From Mycobacterium sp. (GTDB lineage Bacteria > Actinomycetota > Actinomycetes > Mycobacteriales > Mycobacteriaceae), in assembly GCA_011620645.1 (NCBI GenBank), contig WOYS01000020.1, forward strand, positions 12,512 to 76,511: DNA of 64,000 nt. The letters run 5' to 3'. Each line of letters starts with the position of its first letter. Positions within the stretch are counted from its first letter, which is position 1. This document shows positions 36,790-46,148 of this stretch, piece by piece. A program made the translations under genes and the position numbers. The notes beneath the pieces were generated by a model that was not told the DNA's origin, ran no database searches, and saw only the letters and a list, made by a program, of their open reading frames with translations.

Positions 36790-37413
36790 ATGGATGTCCG
36801 CGTCGTTGACCACCCGTTGGCCGCTGCCCGGCTGACCACGTTGCGGGACGAACGCACCGACAACGTGGGGTTCCGCGCGGCGCTGCGCGATCTCACCCTG
36901 ATGCTGGTCTACGAGGCCACCCGCGACGCAGCCCGCGAATCGGTGCCGGTGCGTACCCCGTTGTCCGACACCACCGGGTCTCGGCTGGCCAATCCGCCGC
37001 TGCTGGTGCCGGTGCTGCGAGCCGGACTCGGCATGGTCGACCAGGCGCACGCGCTCATCCCGGAAGCCCAGGTCGGGTTCGTCGGCATCGCGCGCAACGA
37101 GGAGACCCGCCAGCCTGTTCCGTACCTCGCGTCATTGCCCGACGACCTCAGCACACGTTCGGTTTTCGTGCTCGACCCGATGCTGGCGACCGGCGGATCC
37201 ATGGCGCACACCCTCGACCTCCTGCGTGAGCGTGGCGCCGTCGACATCACCGCGGTGTGCGTCGTGTGCGCCCCGGAAGGCATTGCCGCACTGGAGAAGA
37301 TCGCGCCGGATATGAGGCTCGTTACCGCCGCCGTCGATGACGGGCTCAACGAGATCGCTTATATCGTACCGGGCCTCGGCGATGCCGGGGACCGGCAGTT
37401 CGGGCCGCGCTAG
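36790..37413 (+). CDS. upp: Uracil phosphoribosyltransferase
   Basis: A 207-residue enzyme that makes UMP from uracil and PRPP. The PRPP loop is [25 protein letters not shown] lies earlier, and the uracil-binding C-terminus contains [19 protein letters not shown]. The start is ATG 36790, 107 bp from the divergent ESX-like gene. It is convergent with pmmB, 2 bp separating the two stops. It completes a pyrimidine salvage set with cdd and deoA. Confidence 0.95.
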   Translation: MDVRVVDHPLAAARLTTLRDERTDNVGFRAALRDLTLMLVYEATRDAARESVPVRTPLSDTTGSRLANPPLLVPVLRAGLGMVDQAHALIPEAQVGFVGIARNEETRQPVPYLASLPDDLSTRSVFVLDPMLATGGSMAHTLDLLRERGAVDITAVCVVCAPEGIAALEKIAPDMRLVTAAVDDGLNEIAYIVPGLGDAGDRQFGPR

Positions 37414-37415
37414 CG

Positions 37416-39035
37416 TCACCACCGCGCGGCGGCATCCATCAGTTCCGCGCACAGCCGCTGCGCCGCCGCCCGCGCGGCACCGAGGTCATCGGTCGGTGCG
37501 CTTCGGACCTCGATGTAGGACTTCAGTTTCGGTTCGGTGCCCGACGGGCGCACCACCACCCGGATGCCGTCACCGGTAAACACCAGGGCGTCGGTGCGCT
37601 GCCGGTCGCGCCGTTGCCCCAGGTCCTCGACAATGACCGCGATATCGGCGAGCGTGGCAGGCGGATTCGCGCGCAGCGCCGCCATTGCCCGACCCGCGTC
37701 CTCGACACGCCGTGACACCCCGGCCGTCAGGTGCACCCCGTGGCGGCGAGCGAGGTCGTCGAGGGCGTCGAGCAGCGTGCTGCCCCGAGATCGCAGCGCC
37801 GCCACCAGATCGCAGATGAGCACGGCCGCGCTGATACCGTCCTTGTCGCGCACGGCATCCGGGTCGACGCAATGGCCGATCGCCTCCTCGTAGGCGTATA
37901 CCAATGCCGAGCCCGGCAAGGTCGCGCGTGCCAGCCACTTGAATCCGGTGGGCGTCTCGGCGTGCCGGGCGCCGTAGCCGGCGGCGATGGCGGCGAGCAT
38001 CCGGGAGGACACCACCGTGCTGGCCACCAACGCCGAGGACGCGTCGCTCAGCGTGGACAGAATGTAATCGCCCAGCAGCCAACCGGTTTCATCACCGGTC
38101 AGCATGCGCCAGTTGGCTGCTGTCCCGTCGCTTCGCTCGCCCCGGCGACCAGTGGGGACCCCGACCGCGCAGCGGTCCGCGTCGGGATCCAGCGCGATCG
38201 CCACGTCGGCGTCGACCTCGGCAGCCAACGCGAGCAGCAGGTCCGTCGCGCCGGGTTCCTCGGGGTTGGGGAACGCCACGGTGGGGAAGTCCGGGTCGGG
38301 TGCGAACTGGGCGTCGACGGTATGCACATCATCGATGCCCGCCAAAGCCAATGCATCCAGGGCGAATTCACCGCCGACGCCATGCATGGGCGTCAGCGCC
38401 ACCCGTACCCCACCGGACCCGCGGCGCACCGTGGCGACGCGTTCCAGATAGGCCGCGATCAGATCGGTGCCGGCGGATTCGACGGGAACGCGGGTGATCT
38501 CGTCGGCATCGGGCGCGCGGCTGATCGCGGATTCGATCTCCCGGTCGGTGGGGGAGATGATCTGCAGTCCCCCGTCGACGAACACCTTGTAGCCGTTGTC
38601 CTGCGGCGGGTTGTGCGATGCGGTGATCTGCACGCCTGCGGCCGCACCGAGGCGACGCACGGCGAATGCCACCACCGGTGTCGGTGCGGGAGCGCAGAGG
38701 AACGTGACGGGAAAGCCCTCGGCGGCAAGTACTTCCGCTGCCGCCCTGGCGAACTCCTCGGATCCGTGCCGGGCATCGCGGCCGACGACCACCGGTGAGC
38801 CGCCCAGGCAACGGTCCTTGAGGATCTGGGCCAGTGCCCAGGTCGTGCGCAACACCACGGCCAGGTTCATCCCGTCGGGGCCGCCGCGCAGCGGGCCTCG
38901 GAGCCCGGCGGTGCCGAATGTCAGTGGGTGCGCGAAACGGCGGGCGAGTTCCTCGGCGCTGCACGATGCCAGCTCGGCCGCGGTGGCCGGGTCCGGGTCG
39001 TGGGCGATCCAGGCCTGCGGCGCCGTGAAGGTCAT
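37416..39035 (-). CDS. pmmB: Phosphoglucomutase/phosphomannomutase family protein PmmB
   Basis: A 539-residue alpha-D-phosphohexomutase. The phosphoserine loop is ITASHNPPQDNGYK, the metal loop DPDADRCAVG, the sugar-specificity loop YAYEEAIGHCV and the phosphate-binding loop RPSGTEPKLKSY. It may interconvert hexose or pentose phosphates; its place among deoA, upp and punA hints at phosphopentomutase activity, which would feed ribose-1-phosphate into glycolysis. Directly after the metal loop there is an extra stretch (TGRRGERSDGTAANW) encoded by a copy of the dispersed repeat. ATG 39035 fits the family start. Confidence 0.88.
   Translation of the reverse strand: MTFTAPQAWIAHDPDPATAAELASCSAEELARRFAHPLTFGTAGLRGPLRGGPDGMNLAVVLRTTWALAQILKDRCLGGSPVVVGRDARHGSEEFARAAAEVLAAEGFPVTFLCAPAPTPVVAFAVRRLGAAAGVQITASHNPPQDNGYKVFVDGGLQIISPTDREIESAISRAPDADEITRVPVESAGTDLIAAYLERVATVRRGSGGVRVALTPMHGVGGEFALDALALAGIDDVHTVDAQFAPDPDFPTVAFPNPEEPGATDLLLALAAEVDADVAIALDPDADRCAVGVPTGRRGERSDGTAANWRMLTGDETGWLLGDYILSTLSDASSALVASTVVSSRMLAAIAAGYGARHAETPTGFKWLARATLPGSALVYAYEEAIGHCVDPDAVRDKDGISAAVLICDLVAALRSRGSTLLDALDDLARRHGVHLTAGVSRRVEDAGRAMAALRANPPATLADIAVIVEDLGQRRDRQRTDALVFTGDGIRVVVRPSGTEPKLKSYIEVRSAPTDDLGAARAAAQRLCAELMDAAARW
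38124..38145. repeat. Dispersed repeat copy inside the pmmB reading frame
   Basis: CCCGTCGCTTCGCTCGCCCC plus GG, one base longer than the other copies (29837-29857; 58140 region). On the pmmB strand it reads in frame as part of GRRGERSDG. Relatives as I recall them go directly from VGIPT to the WRMLSGDETG segment, so about ten residues seem to have been added here. Confidence 0.78.
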
Positions 39036-39153
39036 GTGCCGATTGTGCGCTACCTCACCGGCTGACCGCATTGCCGAGTAGCGCGAAGTGGTCGCCCGAT
39101 GGTTCTCGGGAGCAGCCAGTTCGCGTGTTTTGGTGCGGTGAGCGTTAAAACCT

Positions 39154-39948
39154 TCAGAGCCGGGCGATGACTCCGGCCAGCAGCACGCCCATCCTGGCCG
39201 CCGACTGCCGGCCCGCCTCCAGCACCTCATCGTGGCTGAGCGGTTGGCCCGTCATCCCCGCCGCCAGATTCGTCACCAACGACACACCGAGCACCTCGGC
39301 CCCGGCCGCGCGGGCAGCGATCGTCTCGTGCACGGTGGACATGCCGACCAGATCGGCACCCAGGGTGCGCAGCATCCGGATCTCCGCGGGTGTTTCGTAA
39401 TGTGGACCGGGCAGCCCGGCATAGACACCGTCGGCAAGCGTGGGGTCGATCTCCCGGGCTATGGTGCGCAGCCGGGGCGCGTAGGCGTCGACCAGGTCGA
39501 CGAACTGCGCGCCGGCCAGCGGGGAGCGCGCGGTCAGGTTCAGGTGGTCGCTGATCAGCACCGGCTGGCCGACGGTGTATTCACTGCGCAGACCACCCGC
39601 GGCATTGGTGAGGATGACGGTTCGGGCCCCGGCGGCACACGCCGTCCGCACCGGATGCACGACATGCCGTAGGTCATGGCCCTCATAGGCGTGGATCCGC
39701 CCCACGAGGACCAGCACGCGATGCGCGCCGATGGCGACCGAATGCACCTGGCCGCCGTGCCCGGCCGCGGTGGGTGGGGTGAATCGGGGCAAGTCGGCCA
39801 TCGGCAGGGTCGACGAGGGCTCGCCCAGCGCGCTCAGCGCAGGCGCCCATCCGGACCCGAGAACCACGGCGATGTCGTGGGCCGGCACCCCGGTCTGTTC
39901 GCTGATCGCGGTGGCGGCGTCGTTGGCGGCCGTCTGGGGATCTGACAC
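39154..39948 (-). CDS. punA: Purine nucleoside phosphorylase
   Basis: A 264-residue trimeric-type PNP that cleaves inosine and guanosine to base plus ribose-1-phosphate. The phosphate-binding GSGWAPAL (about 32-39), [10 protein letters not shown], and [20 protein letters not shown] then [13 protein letters not shown] and [16 protein letters not shown] motifs are all present. The start is GTG 39948, 18 bp from the divergent amidohydrolase gene. It lies downstream in the purine route after adenosine deaminase. Confidence 0.95.
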   Translation of the reverse strand: MSDPQTAANDAATAISEQTGVPAHDIAVVLGSGWAPALSALGEPSSTLPMADLPRFTPPTAAGHGGQVHSVAIGAHRVLVLVGRIHAYEGHDLRHVVHPVRTACAAGARTVILTNAAGGLRSEYTVGQPVLISDHLNLTARSPLAGAQFVDLVDAYAPRLRTIAREIDPTLADGVYAGLPGPHYETPAEIRMLRTLGADLVGMSTVHETIAARAAGAEVLGVSLVTNLAAGMTGQPLSHDEVLEAGRQSAARMGVLLAGVIARL

Positions 39949-39966
39949 GAGTGAGATACTGCCAGG

Positions 39967-41151
39967 ATGTCCACGGGTACCGCGTCGTCGATCGTCGAGG
40001 ACACCGTCACCGGCCGACGCAGTGACCTCGTTGCACTGTCGCACGATATCCACGCCGAACCGGAGCTCGCGTTCAACGAACACCGCAGCTGCGCGAAGAC
40101 TCAGGCGCTGGTTGCCGAACGCGGGTTCGCCATCCAGGCCGCGCCCGGCGGGCTGAACACCGCGTTCCGTGCCGAGTTCGGCAGCGGTTCTCTGGTGATC
40201 GGAGTCTGCGCGGAATATGACGCGCTGCCCGAGATGGGCCATGCCTGCGGACACAACATCATCGCCGCATCGGCGGTCGGCACCGCGCTGGCGCTCGCCG
40301 AGGTGGCCGACGAGCTGGATCTCTCGGTCGTCCTCATCGGCACTCCCGCCGAGGAAGCCGGTGGCGGAAAGGTGTTGCTGCTCAACGCCGGAACATTCGA
40401 CGACATCGCCGTGGCCGTGATGCTGCACCCGGGGCCCGCCGATATCGCCGCGGCCCGTTCGCTGGCGCTCTCGGAGGTCGCGGTCGGCTACACCGGGCGT
40501 GAGTCACATGCCGCCGTCGCGCCATATCTGGGAATCAACGCCGCCGACGCGGTCACCGTCGCACAGGTCGCCATCGGGCTGCTGCGCCAGCAACTCGCCC
40601 CCGGGCAGATGATGCACGGCATCGTCACCAACGGCGGCCAGGCCACCAACGTCATACCCGCGCACGCCGAGATGCGGTACACGATGCGCGCGACCGACAT
40701 GGATTCGCTGTGCCTGCTGGAAGCCAGGATGGCGAACTGTTTCGAATCCGGCGCGGTGGCGACCGGCAGCGAGCACAGTGTCCGCGTAACCGCGCCGTCC
40801 TATGACGCGCTGGCGCCCGACCCGTTCCTGGCCGAGGTGTTCCGCGCCGAGATGCTGCGCGCCGGACGCCATCCGCTCCCGACAGAACTGGAGGCGGCAT
40901 TCCCGTTGGGCAGCACCGATATGGGCAATGTCACCCAGTTGCTGCCGGGTATCCACCCGGTCGTCGGCATCGACGCCGGCGGAGCCTCGCTGCACCAGCC
41001 GCAGTTCGCGGCCGCCGCCGCCGGCCCCAGCGCGGACAAGGCCGTCATCGACGGTTCGATCATGTTGGCGCGCACCGTCGTTGCGTTGGCGCAGAATGCC
41101 GCCGAACGTGACCGGGTGGCCGAAGCGCAGCAGCGACGGAGGGCGTCATGA
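39967..41151 (+). CDS. amiB1: M20-family amidohydrolase (AmiB1-like)
   Basis: A 394-residue metallopeptidase/amidohydrolase of the M20D (IAA-amino acid hydrolase) group. The first half has [19 protein letters not shown] with metal-binding His/Asp, then [11 protein letters not shown] (catalytic Glu pair). [19 protein letters not shown] belongs to the dimerisation lid. These enzymes release acyl or amino groups from N-acyl or peptide-like substrates; the true substrate is unknown. It is coupled to the next, related gene by an ATGA overlap, and the two are probably an ancient tandem duplication. Confidence 0.88.
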   Translation: MSTGTASSIVEDTVTGRRSDLVALSHDIHAEPELAFNEHRSCAKTQALVAERGFAIQAAPGGLNTAFRAEFGSGSLVIGVCAEYDALPEMGHACGHNIIAASAVGTALALAEVADELDLSVVLIGTPAEEAGGGKVLLLNAGTFDDIAVAVMLHPGPADIAAARSLALSEVAVGYTGRESHAAVAPYLGINAADAVTVAQVAIGLLRQQLAPGQMMHGIVTNGGQATNVIPAHAEMRYTMRATDMDSLCLLEARMANCFESGAVATGSEHSVRVTAPSYDALAPDPFLAEVFRAEMLRAGRHPLPTELEAAFPLGSTDMGNVTQLLPGIHPVVGIDAGGASLHQPQFAAAAAGPSADKAVIDGSIMLARTVVALAQNAAERDRVAEAQQRRRAS

Positions 41152-42323
41152 CGTTGCGTGAGCACACCGAGGCCTGGCTGGCCGACCATCACGACGAGTT
41201 GGTGGCCTGGCGCCGCCACATCCATGCGCACCCCGAGCTGGGCCGCCAGGAGTTCGCCACCACCGAGTTCGTCGCCACCCGGCTGGTCGACGCCGGTCTG
41301 AACCCCAAGATGCTGCCCGGCGGTACCGGCCTGACCTGTGATTTCGGACCCGAGAATCGTCCCCGGGTCGCGCTGCGGGCCGATATGGACGCACTGCCGA
41401 TGGCCGAGCGCACCGGGCTGCCGTTCTCCTCGACGGTGCCCGGCGTCGCCCACGCGTGTGGTCATGACGGGCACACCAGCGTGCTGTTGGGCGCGGGGCT
41501 GGCGATGGCGTCCGCGCCCGAACTGCCGGTCGGGGTGCGGCTGATCTTCCAGCCCGCCGAGGAACTGATGCCCGGCGGTGCGATCGACGCCGTGGCCGCC
41601 GGCGCGGTCTCCGGAGTGGCGCGGATCTTCGCGCTGCACTGCGATCCGCGTCTGGAGGTGGGCAAGGTCGCGGTGCGGCTGGGGCCGATCACCTCCGCCG
41701 CCGATTCGATCGAGATCACCCTGCATTCGCCCGGCGGGCACACCTCGCGGCCGCACCTGACCGGTGACCTGGTGTACGCGCTGGGTAGCCTGATCACCGG
41801 GGTGCCCGGGATCCTGTCGCGACGCATCGATCCCCGCAAGAGCACGGTGATGGTGTGGGGTGCGGTGAACGCCGGGGTGGCCGCCAATGCCATTCCGCAG
41901 ACCGGCACGCTGGCGGGCACCATCCGGACGTCCAGTCGCGAGACCTGGCTGACCTTGGAATCGGTTGTCCAGGAAATTGTTTCGTCGTTGTTGGCACCGC
42001 TGGCTGTGGAGTACAGCGTGAACTACCGCCGCGGTGTGCCGCCGGTGGTCAACGAAGAGCTCTCCACCCGCATCCTCACCCACGCGATCGAGGCGCTGGG
42101 GCCGGATGCGCTCGCCGACACCCACCAGTCCGGCGGCGGTGAGGACTTCTCCTGGTATCTGGAGGAAGTGCCCGGTGCGATGGCACGCCTGGGCGTGTGG
42201 TCGGGGCAGGGCCCACAGCTGGACCTGCACCAGCCGACGTTCGATCTGGACGAGCGTGCGCTCGCGGTGGGTGTGCGCACCATGGTCAACCTGGTCGAGC
42301 AGTCCTCGACCAGTTCACGTTGA
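41148..42323 (+). CDS. amiA1: M20-family amidohydrolase (AmiA1-like)
   Basis: A 391-residue M20D enzyme. Metal-site and catalytic motifs are LRADMDALPMAER, VAHACGHDGHTSVLLG, FQPAEELMPGGA and a late HQSGGGEDFSWYLEEVPG. Compared with its upstream partner it has the canonical HACGHDGHT metal motif. It is cytosolic, of normal length. It overlaps the amiB1-like gene by 4 bp and, convergently, the GGCT-like gene by 9 bp. Confidence 0.9.
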   Translation: MTLREHTEAWLADHHDELVAWRRHIHAHPELGRQEFATTEFVATRLVDAGLNPKMLPGGTGLTCDFGPENRPRVALRADMDALPMAERTGLPFSSTVPGVAHACGHDGHTSVLLGAGLAMASAPELPVGVRLIFQPAEELMPGGAIDAVAAGAVSGVARIFALHCDPRLEVGKVAVRLGPITSAADSIEITLHSPGGHTSRPHLTGDLVYALGSLITGVPGILSRRIDPRKSTVMVWGAVNAGVAANAIPQTGTLAGTIRTSSRETWLTLESVVQEIVSSLLAPLAVEYSVNYRRGVPPVVNEELSTRILTHAIEALGPDALADTHQSGGGEDFSWYLEEVPGAMARLGVWSGQGPQLDLHQPTFDLDERALAVGVRTMVNLVEQSSTSSR

Positions 42324-42791
42324 ACCCGGCCCGACATTGCCTGCCGGGCGGGTGCGCAGATCGTGCACGTACTCGGCCGGTGCGCCGGCGATTTCCGCGG
42401 CATCGGCCATCACGCCGAGATACCGGGCCGACGGCACGCCGCCTTCCCAGGCGTCCACGACGTACAGCCAGGCCAGCGTCGGGTCGGTGGTGGTGTCCGA
42501 CGTGAGGCGGTCGACCCGGCAGCGGATCTTCTTGTGGAAGCCGAGTTCGGAACCTTCCCAGCGGTCCAGGTTGTCCTCGTCCTCGGGGGTCATGTCGTAG
42601 AGCACCACGAATACCCGGGACAGCGGGTCCTCGACCAGGGTGGCCAACGCGCCTTCCCAGCTGAGGTCCGCACCGCCGAACGTCAGCCGCCAGCCGTAGA
42701 GCCAACCGGTGCCGGCCATCGGAGAATGCGGGGCCCGCTGAAGCATCTGCTCCGGATGCATGTTCGATCCGTAAGCGGCATAGAGCGGCAC
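42315..42791 (-). CDS. Gamma-glutamylcyclotransferase-like protein (Rv3304-like)
   Basis: A 158-residue protein starting VPLYAAYGSNMHPEQ. The YGSNM turn, GWRLTFGG, and an acidic candidate catalytic residue in DRWEG fit the GGCT/AIG2 fold, whose members cyclise gamma-glutamyl groups or act on related amines. The substrate is unassigned. The start is GTG 42791. The upstream gap holds three copies of a 31-bp repeat. Its last codons overlap the convergent amiA1-like gene. Confidence 0.78.
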   Translation of the reverse strand: MPLYAAYGSNMHPEQMLQRAPHSPMAGTGWLYGWRLTFGGADLSWEGALATLVEDPLSRVFVVLYDMTPEDEDNLDRWEGSELGFHKKIRCRVDRLTSDTTTDPTLAWLYVVDAWEGGVPSARYLGVMADAAEIAGAPAEYVHDLRTRPAGNVGPGST

Positions 42792-42809
42792 GGGTCCCAA
42801 CTTTAGGGG

Positions 42810-42910
42810 GTCCGGCGGGCAGGAGCGCAGCGACCCGGGGAGATAGGTCCGGCGGGCAGGAGCGCAGCGACCCGGGGGGATTGTCCGGCGGGCTCGGGCA
42901 CAGTGACCCG
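42810..42910. repeat. Three-copy direct repeat in the divergent GGCT-like/lpdA promoter region
   Basis: A 31-bp unit that starts GTCCGGCGGGCAGGAGCGCA and ends GCGACCCGGGG occurs at 42810-42840 and, identical, at 42847-42877. A diverged third copy (GTCCGGCGGGCTCGGGCACA, ending GTGACCCG) spans 42883-42910. Spacing is 36-37 bp. The array fills most of the 135 bp between the two divergent start codons. Confidence 0.85.
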
Positions 42911-42926
42911 CGGAATTGACTACGTT

Positions 42927-44348
42927 ATGAGCGTGCCCACCCGCATCGTGATCATCGGCGGCGGTCCCGCCGGATATGAGGCAGCCCTGGTCGCTGCAGC
43001 CCGCGGACCCGAAGCCGTGCAGGTGACCGTCGTGGACTCCGACGGCATCGGCGGTGCCTGCGTGCTGTTCGACTGCGTGCCGTCCAAGACATTCATCGCC
43101 TCGACAGGCGTGCGCACCGAACTGCGCCGCGCCAACGGTCTGGGCTTCGACATCGCCATCGACGATGCCAAGATCTCGCTGGGACAGATTCACGTCCGGG
43201 TCAAGACGCTGGCCAGATCACAGTCGGCGGATATCGGCGCGCAGCTGCTGAGCCACGGCGTTCAGGTCGTGCACGGCCGCGGTGAACTCGTCGACGACGT
43301 ACCCGGGATGGCGGCTCACCGGGTCAAGGTCACCACCACGGACGGCAAGACCGGGGTGCTCAAGGCCGATGTGGTGCTCATCGCGACCGGCGCCACCCCG
43401 CGTGTGCTGCCCAACGCCCGGCCTGACGGCGAACGCATCCTCAACTGGCGCCAGCTCTACGACCTGACCGAGCTGCCCGAGCATCTGGTGATCGTCGGCT
43501 CCGGCGTGACCGGCGCCGAGTTCTGCAGCGCCTACACCGAGCTCGGGGTCAAGGTGACGGTGGTGGCCAGCCGTGACCAGATCCTCCCACACGAGGACTC
43601 CGACGCCGCCGCGGTGCTGGAGGACGCCTTCGCCGAACGCGGCGTGAAGCTGGTGAAGAATGCCCGCGCCGACTCAGTGACCCGCACCGGCAACGGCATC
43701 AAGGTCGCGATGGCCGACGGCCGTGTCGTGGAGGGCAGTCACGCCCTGATGACCGTCGGGTCGGTGCCCAACACCGGCGGGCTGGGGCTGGACCGCGTCG
43801 GCATCGAACTCGGGCCCGGTAATTACCTGACCGTGGACCGGGTGTCGCGCACCACCGCGCCAGGCATCTACGCCGCCGGTGACTGCACCGGCCTGCTGCC
43901 CCTGGCCTCGGTGGCCGCCATGCAGGGCCGCATCGCGATGTATCACGCCCTCGGCGAGGGGGTGTCCCCGATCCGGCTGCGCACGGTCGCCGCGGCGGTG
44001 TTCACCCGCCCGGAGATCGCCGCCGTTGGTGTGCCGCAGACCGCGATCGACAGCGGTGCGGTACCCGCCCGCACCCTGATGCTGCCGCTGACCACCAATG
44101 CCAGGGCGAAGATGTCGCTGCTGCGGCGCGGTTTCGTGAAGATCTTCTGCCGGCCCGCCACCGGTGTGGTGATCGGGGGCGTGGTGGTCGCACCGATCGC
44201 CTCCGAGCTCATCCTGCCGATCGCACTGGCCGTGCAGAACAACCTGACGGTGACCGATCTGGCCCAGACCCTGTCGGTGTACCCGTCGCTGTCCGGCTCG
44301 ATCGTGGAGGCCGCGCGTCGCCTGATGGCACGCGACGACCTCGACTAA
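42927..44348 (+). CDS. lpdA: NAD(P)H quinone reductase LpdA (flavoprotein disulfide reductase family)
   Basis: A 473-residue FAD enzyme. The first dinucleotide fold is IVIIGGGPAGYEAA (8-20), the second IVGSGVTGAEF, and the FAD site is GIYAAGDCTGLLP. The redox-cysteine region reads GGACVLFDCVPSKTF, with both C45 and C50, whereas the tuberculosis protein as I recall keeps only the second. The C-terminal His-Glu dyad of true lipoamide dehydrogenases is absent (YPSLSG in place of HPT). In M. tuberculosis LpdA reduces quinones with NADPH. ATG 42927 is chosen. glpD2 follows after 60 bp. Confidence 0.88.
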   Translation: MSVPTRIVIIGGGPAGYEAALVAAARGPEAVQVTVVDSDGIGGACVLFDCVPSKTFIASTGVRTELRRANGLGFDIAIDDAKISLGQIHVRVKTLARSQSADIGAQLLSHGVQVVHGRGELVDDVPGMAAHRVKVTTTDGKTGVLKADVVLIATGATPRVLPNARPDGERILNWRQLYDLTELPEHLVIVGSGVTGAEFCSAYTELGVKVTVVASRDQILPHEDSDAAAVLEDAFAERGVKLVKNARADSVTRTGNGIKVAMADGRVVEGSHALMTVGSVPNTGGLGLDRVGIELGPGNYLTVDRVSRTTAPGIYAAGDCTGLLPLASVAAMQGRIAMYHALGEGVSPIRLRTVAAAVFTRPEIAAVGVPQTAIDSGAVPARTLMLPLTTNARAKMSLLRRGFVKIFCRPATGVVIGGVVVAPIASELILPIALAVQNNLTVTDLAQTLSVYPSLSGSIVEAARRLMARDDLD

Positions 44349-44408
44349 AGGCGAGGTCTGGGCCCTGACGGCCCGCAATGTCCGGTCACGCGACGTAGGC
44401 TCGGAGGC

Positions 44409-46148
44409 GTGACTGACCCGATCTCAGGCAATGGTCAAGCTCAACTCGGCCCCGCCCAGCGAGCGACAGCCTGGGAACGGCTCGGTGGCGAACAGTTCGA
44501 CGTCGTCGTCATCGGTGGTGGTGTGGTCGGCGCCGGTGCGGCGCTGGACGCCGCGACCCGCGGGCTGAAGGTCGCCCTGGTCGAGGCTCGTGACTTCGCG
44601 TCGGGCACCTCCAGCCGCAGCAGCAAGATGTTCCACGGCGGCCTGCGCTACCTGGAACAGCTGGAGTTCGGTCTGGTGCGGGAGGCGCTGTACGAACGCG
44701 AGTTGTCGCTGACGACGTTGGCCCCGCACCTGGTCAAGCCGCTCCCGTTCCTGTTCCCGCTGACCAAGCGGCTGTGGGAACGCCCCTACATCGCGGCAGG
44801 CATCTTCCTCTACGACCAGCTGGGTGGGGCGAAATCCGTTCCGGCGCAGAAACATCTGCTCAAGGCGGGCGCGCTGCGGCTGGCACCCGGGCTCAAGCGC
44901 AGTTCACTGATCGGCGGAATCCGCTACTACGACACGGTGGTGGACGATGCCCGGCACACCATGACGGTGGCCCGCACGGCCGCCCATTACGGCGCGGTGG
45001 TGCGCACCTCCACGCAGGTGGTGGCGCTACTGCGCGAGGGTGACCGGGTGACCGGGGTGAAAGTGCGTGACTCCGAGAACGGCGCGGTGACCAACGTTCA
45101 AGGGCATGTGGTGGTGAATGCCACCGGTGTGTGGACCGACGAGATCCAGGCATTGTCCAAGGAGCGCGGGCGGTTTCGGGTGCGCGCGTCCAAGGGCGTG
45201 CACATCGTGGTACCGCGTGACCGCATCGTCAGCGAGGTCGCGATCATCCTGCGCACCGAGAAATCGGTGCTGTTCGTCATCCCATGGGGCACGCACTGGA
45301 TCATCGGGACCACCGATACCGACTGGAATCTCGACCTTGCCCACCCGGCCGCCACCAAGGCCGATATCGACTACATCCTCGGCCATGTCAACACGGTGAT
45401 GGCGACCCCGCTGACCCACGCCGATATCGACGGCGTGTACGCCGGGCTTCGTCCGCTGCTGGCCGGCGAGAGTGAGTCGACGTCCAAGCTGTCGCGCGAG
45501 CACGCCGTAGCGGTGCCCTCACCGGGCCTGGTCGCGATCGCGGGAGGTAAGTACACGACCTACCGGGTGATGGGGGAGGACGCGATCGATGCGGCCGCCG
45601 AGTTCGTCCCGGCCCGCGTTGCGCCGTCCATCACCGAGAAGGTGCCGTTGGTCGGCGCTGACGGATACTTCGCGCTGGTGAATCAGACCGAGCATGTCGG
45701 CGCACACTATGGCCTGCATCCCTACCGGGTGCGTCATCTGCTCGACCGCTACGGTTCGCTGATCAGTGAGGTGCTGTCGACTGCCGACGGCAAACCCGAA
45801 CTGCTGGAGCCGATCACCGATGCTCCGGTGTATCTGAAGGTCGAGGCGGTGTACGCCGCGGCAGCCGAGGGAGCGCTGCACCTGGAGGACATCCTGGCCC
45901 GCCGGATGCGAATCTCGATCGAATACCCGCACCGCGGTGTGGATTGCGCGCGCGAGGTCGCCGAAGTCATTGCGCCCGTGCTTGGTTGGAGCGCCGAGGA
46001 TGTCGACCGCGAAGTCAACACCTACCTGGCCAGGGTCGAGGCCGAGGTGCAGTCACAGCAGGAGCCCGATGACGAGTCCGCAGATGCCCTGCGGGCGGCC
46101 GCGCCGGAGGCGCGCGCGGAGATCCTGGAACCGGTCCCGCTGCCTTGA
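44409..46148 (+). CDS. glpD2: Aerobic glycerol-3-phosphate dehydrogenase
   Basis: A 579-residue FAD enzyme that oxidises sn-glycerol-3-phosphate to dihydroxyacetone phosphate and passes electrons to quinone at the membrane face. The FAD fold is VVVIGGGVVGAGAAL (about 32-46). SSKMFHGGLRYLEQLEFGLV, WGTHWIIGTTDTDW and IAGGKYTTYRVMGEDA are hallmark motifs. The C-terminal domain carries RIEY-like segments and an acidic tail. GTG 44409 is the start. The next gene begins inside its stop codon. Confidence 0.95.
   Translation: MTDPISGNGQAQLGPAQRATAWERLGGEQFDVVVIGGGVVGAGAALDAATRGLKVALVEARDFASGTSSRSSKMFHGGLRYLEQLEFGLVREALYERELSLTTLAPHLVKPLPFLFPLTKRLWERPYIAAGIFLYDQLGGAKSVPAQKHLLKAGALRLAPGLKRSSLIGGIRYYDTVVDDARHTMTVARTAAHYGAVVRTSTQVVALLREGDRVTGVKVRDSENGAVTNVQGHVVVNATGVWTDEIQALSKERGRFRVRASKGVHIVVPRDRIVSEVAIILRTEKSVLFVIPWGTHWIIGTTDTDWNLDLAHPAATKADIDYILGHVNTVMATPLTHADIDGVYAGLRPLLAGESESTSKLSREHAVAVPSPGLVAIAGGKYTTYRVMGEDAIDAAAEFVPARVAPSITEKVPLVGADGYFALVNQTEHVGAHYGLHPYRVRHLLDRYGSLISEVLSTADGKPELLEPITDAPVYLKVEAVYAAAAEGALHLEDILARRMRISIEYPHRGVDCAREVAEVIAPVLGWSAEDVDREVNTYLARVEAEVQSQQEPDDESADALRAAAPEARAEILEPVPLP

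Noticed and set aside
40800..42230. A 476-codon open frame on the minus strand opposite the two M20 amidohydrolases
   Set aside because: Low-complexity H/R/G-rich translation typical of antisense frames; both M20 genes are intact.
42815..43193. Long N-terminal extension of the GGCT-like protein across the repeats
   Set aside because: It would run through the 31-bp repeats and into lpdA; the conserved fold starts at GTG 42791.
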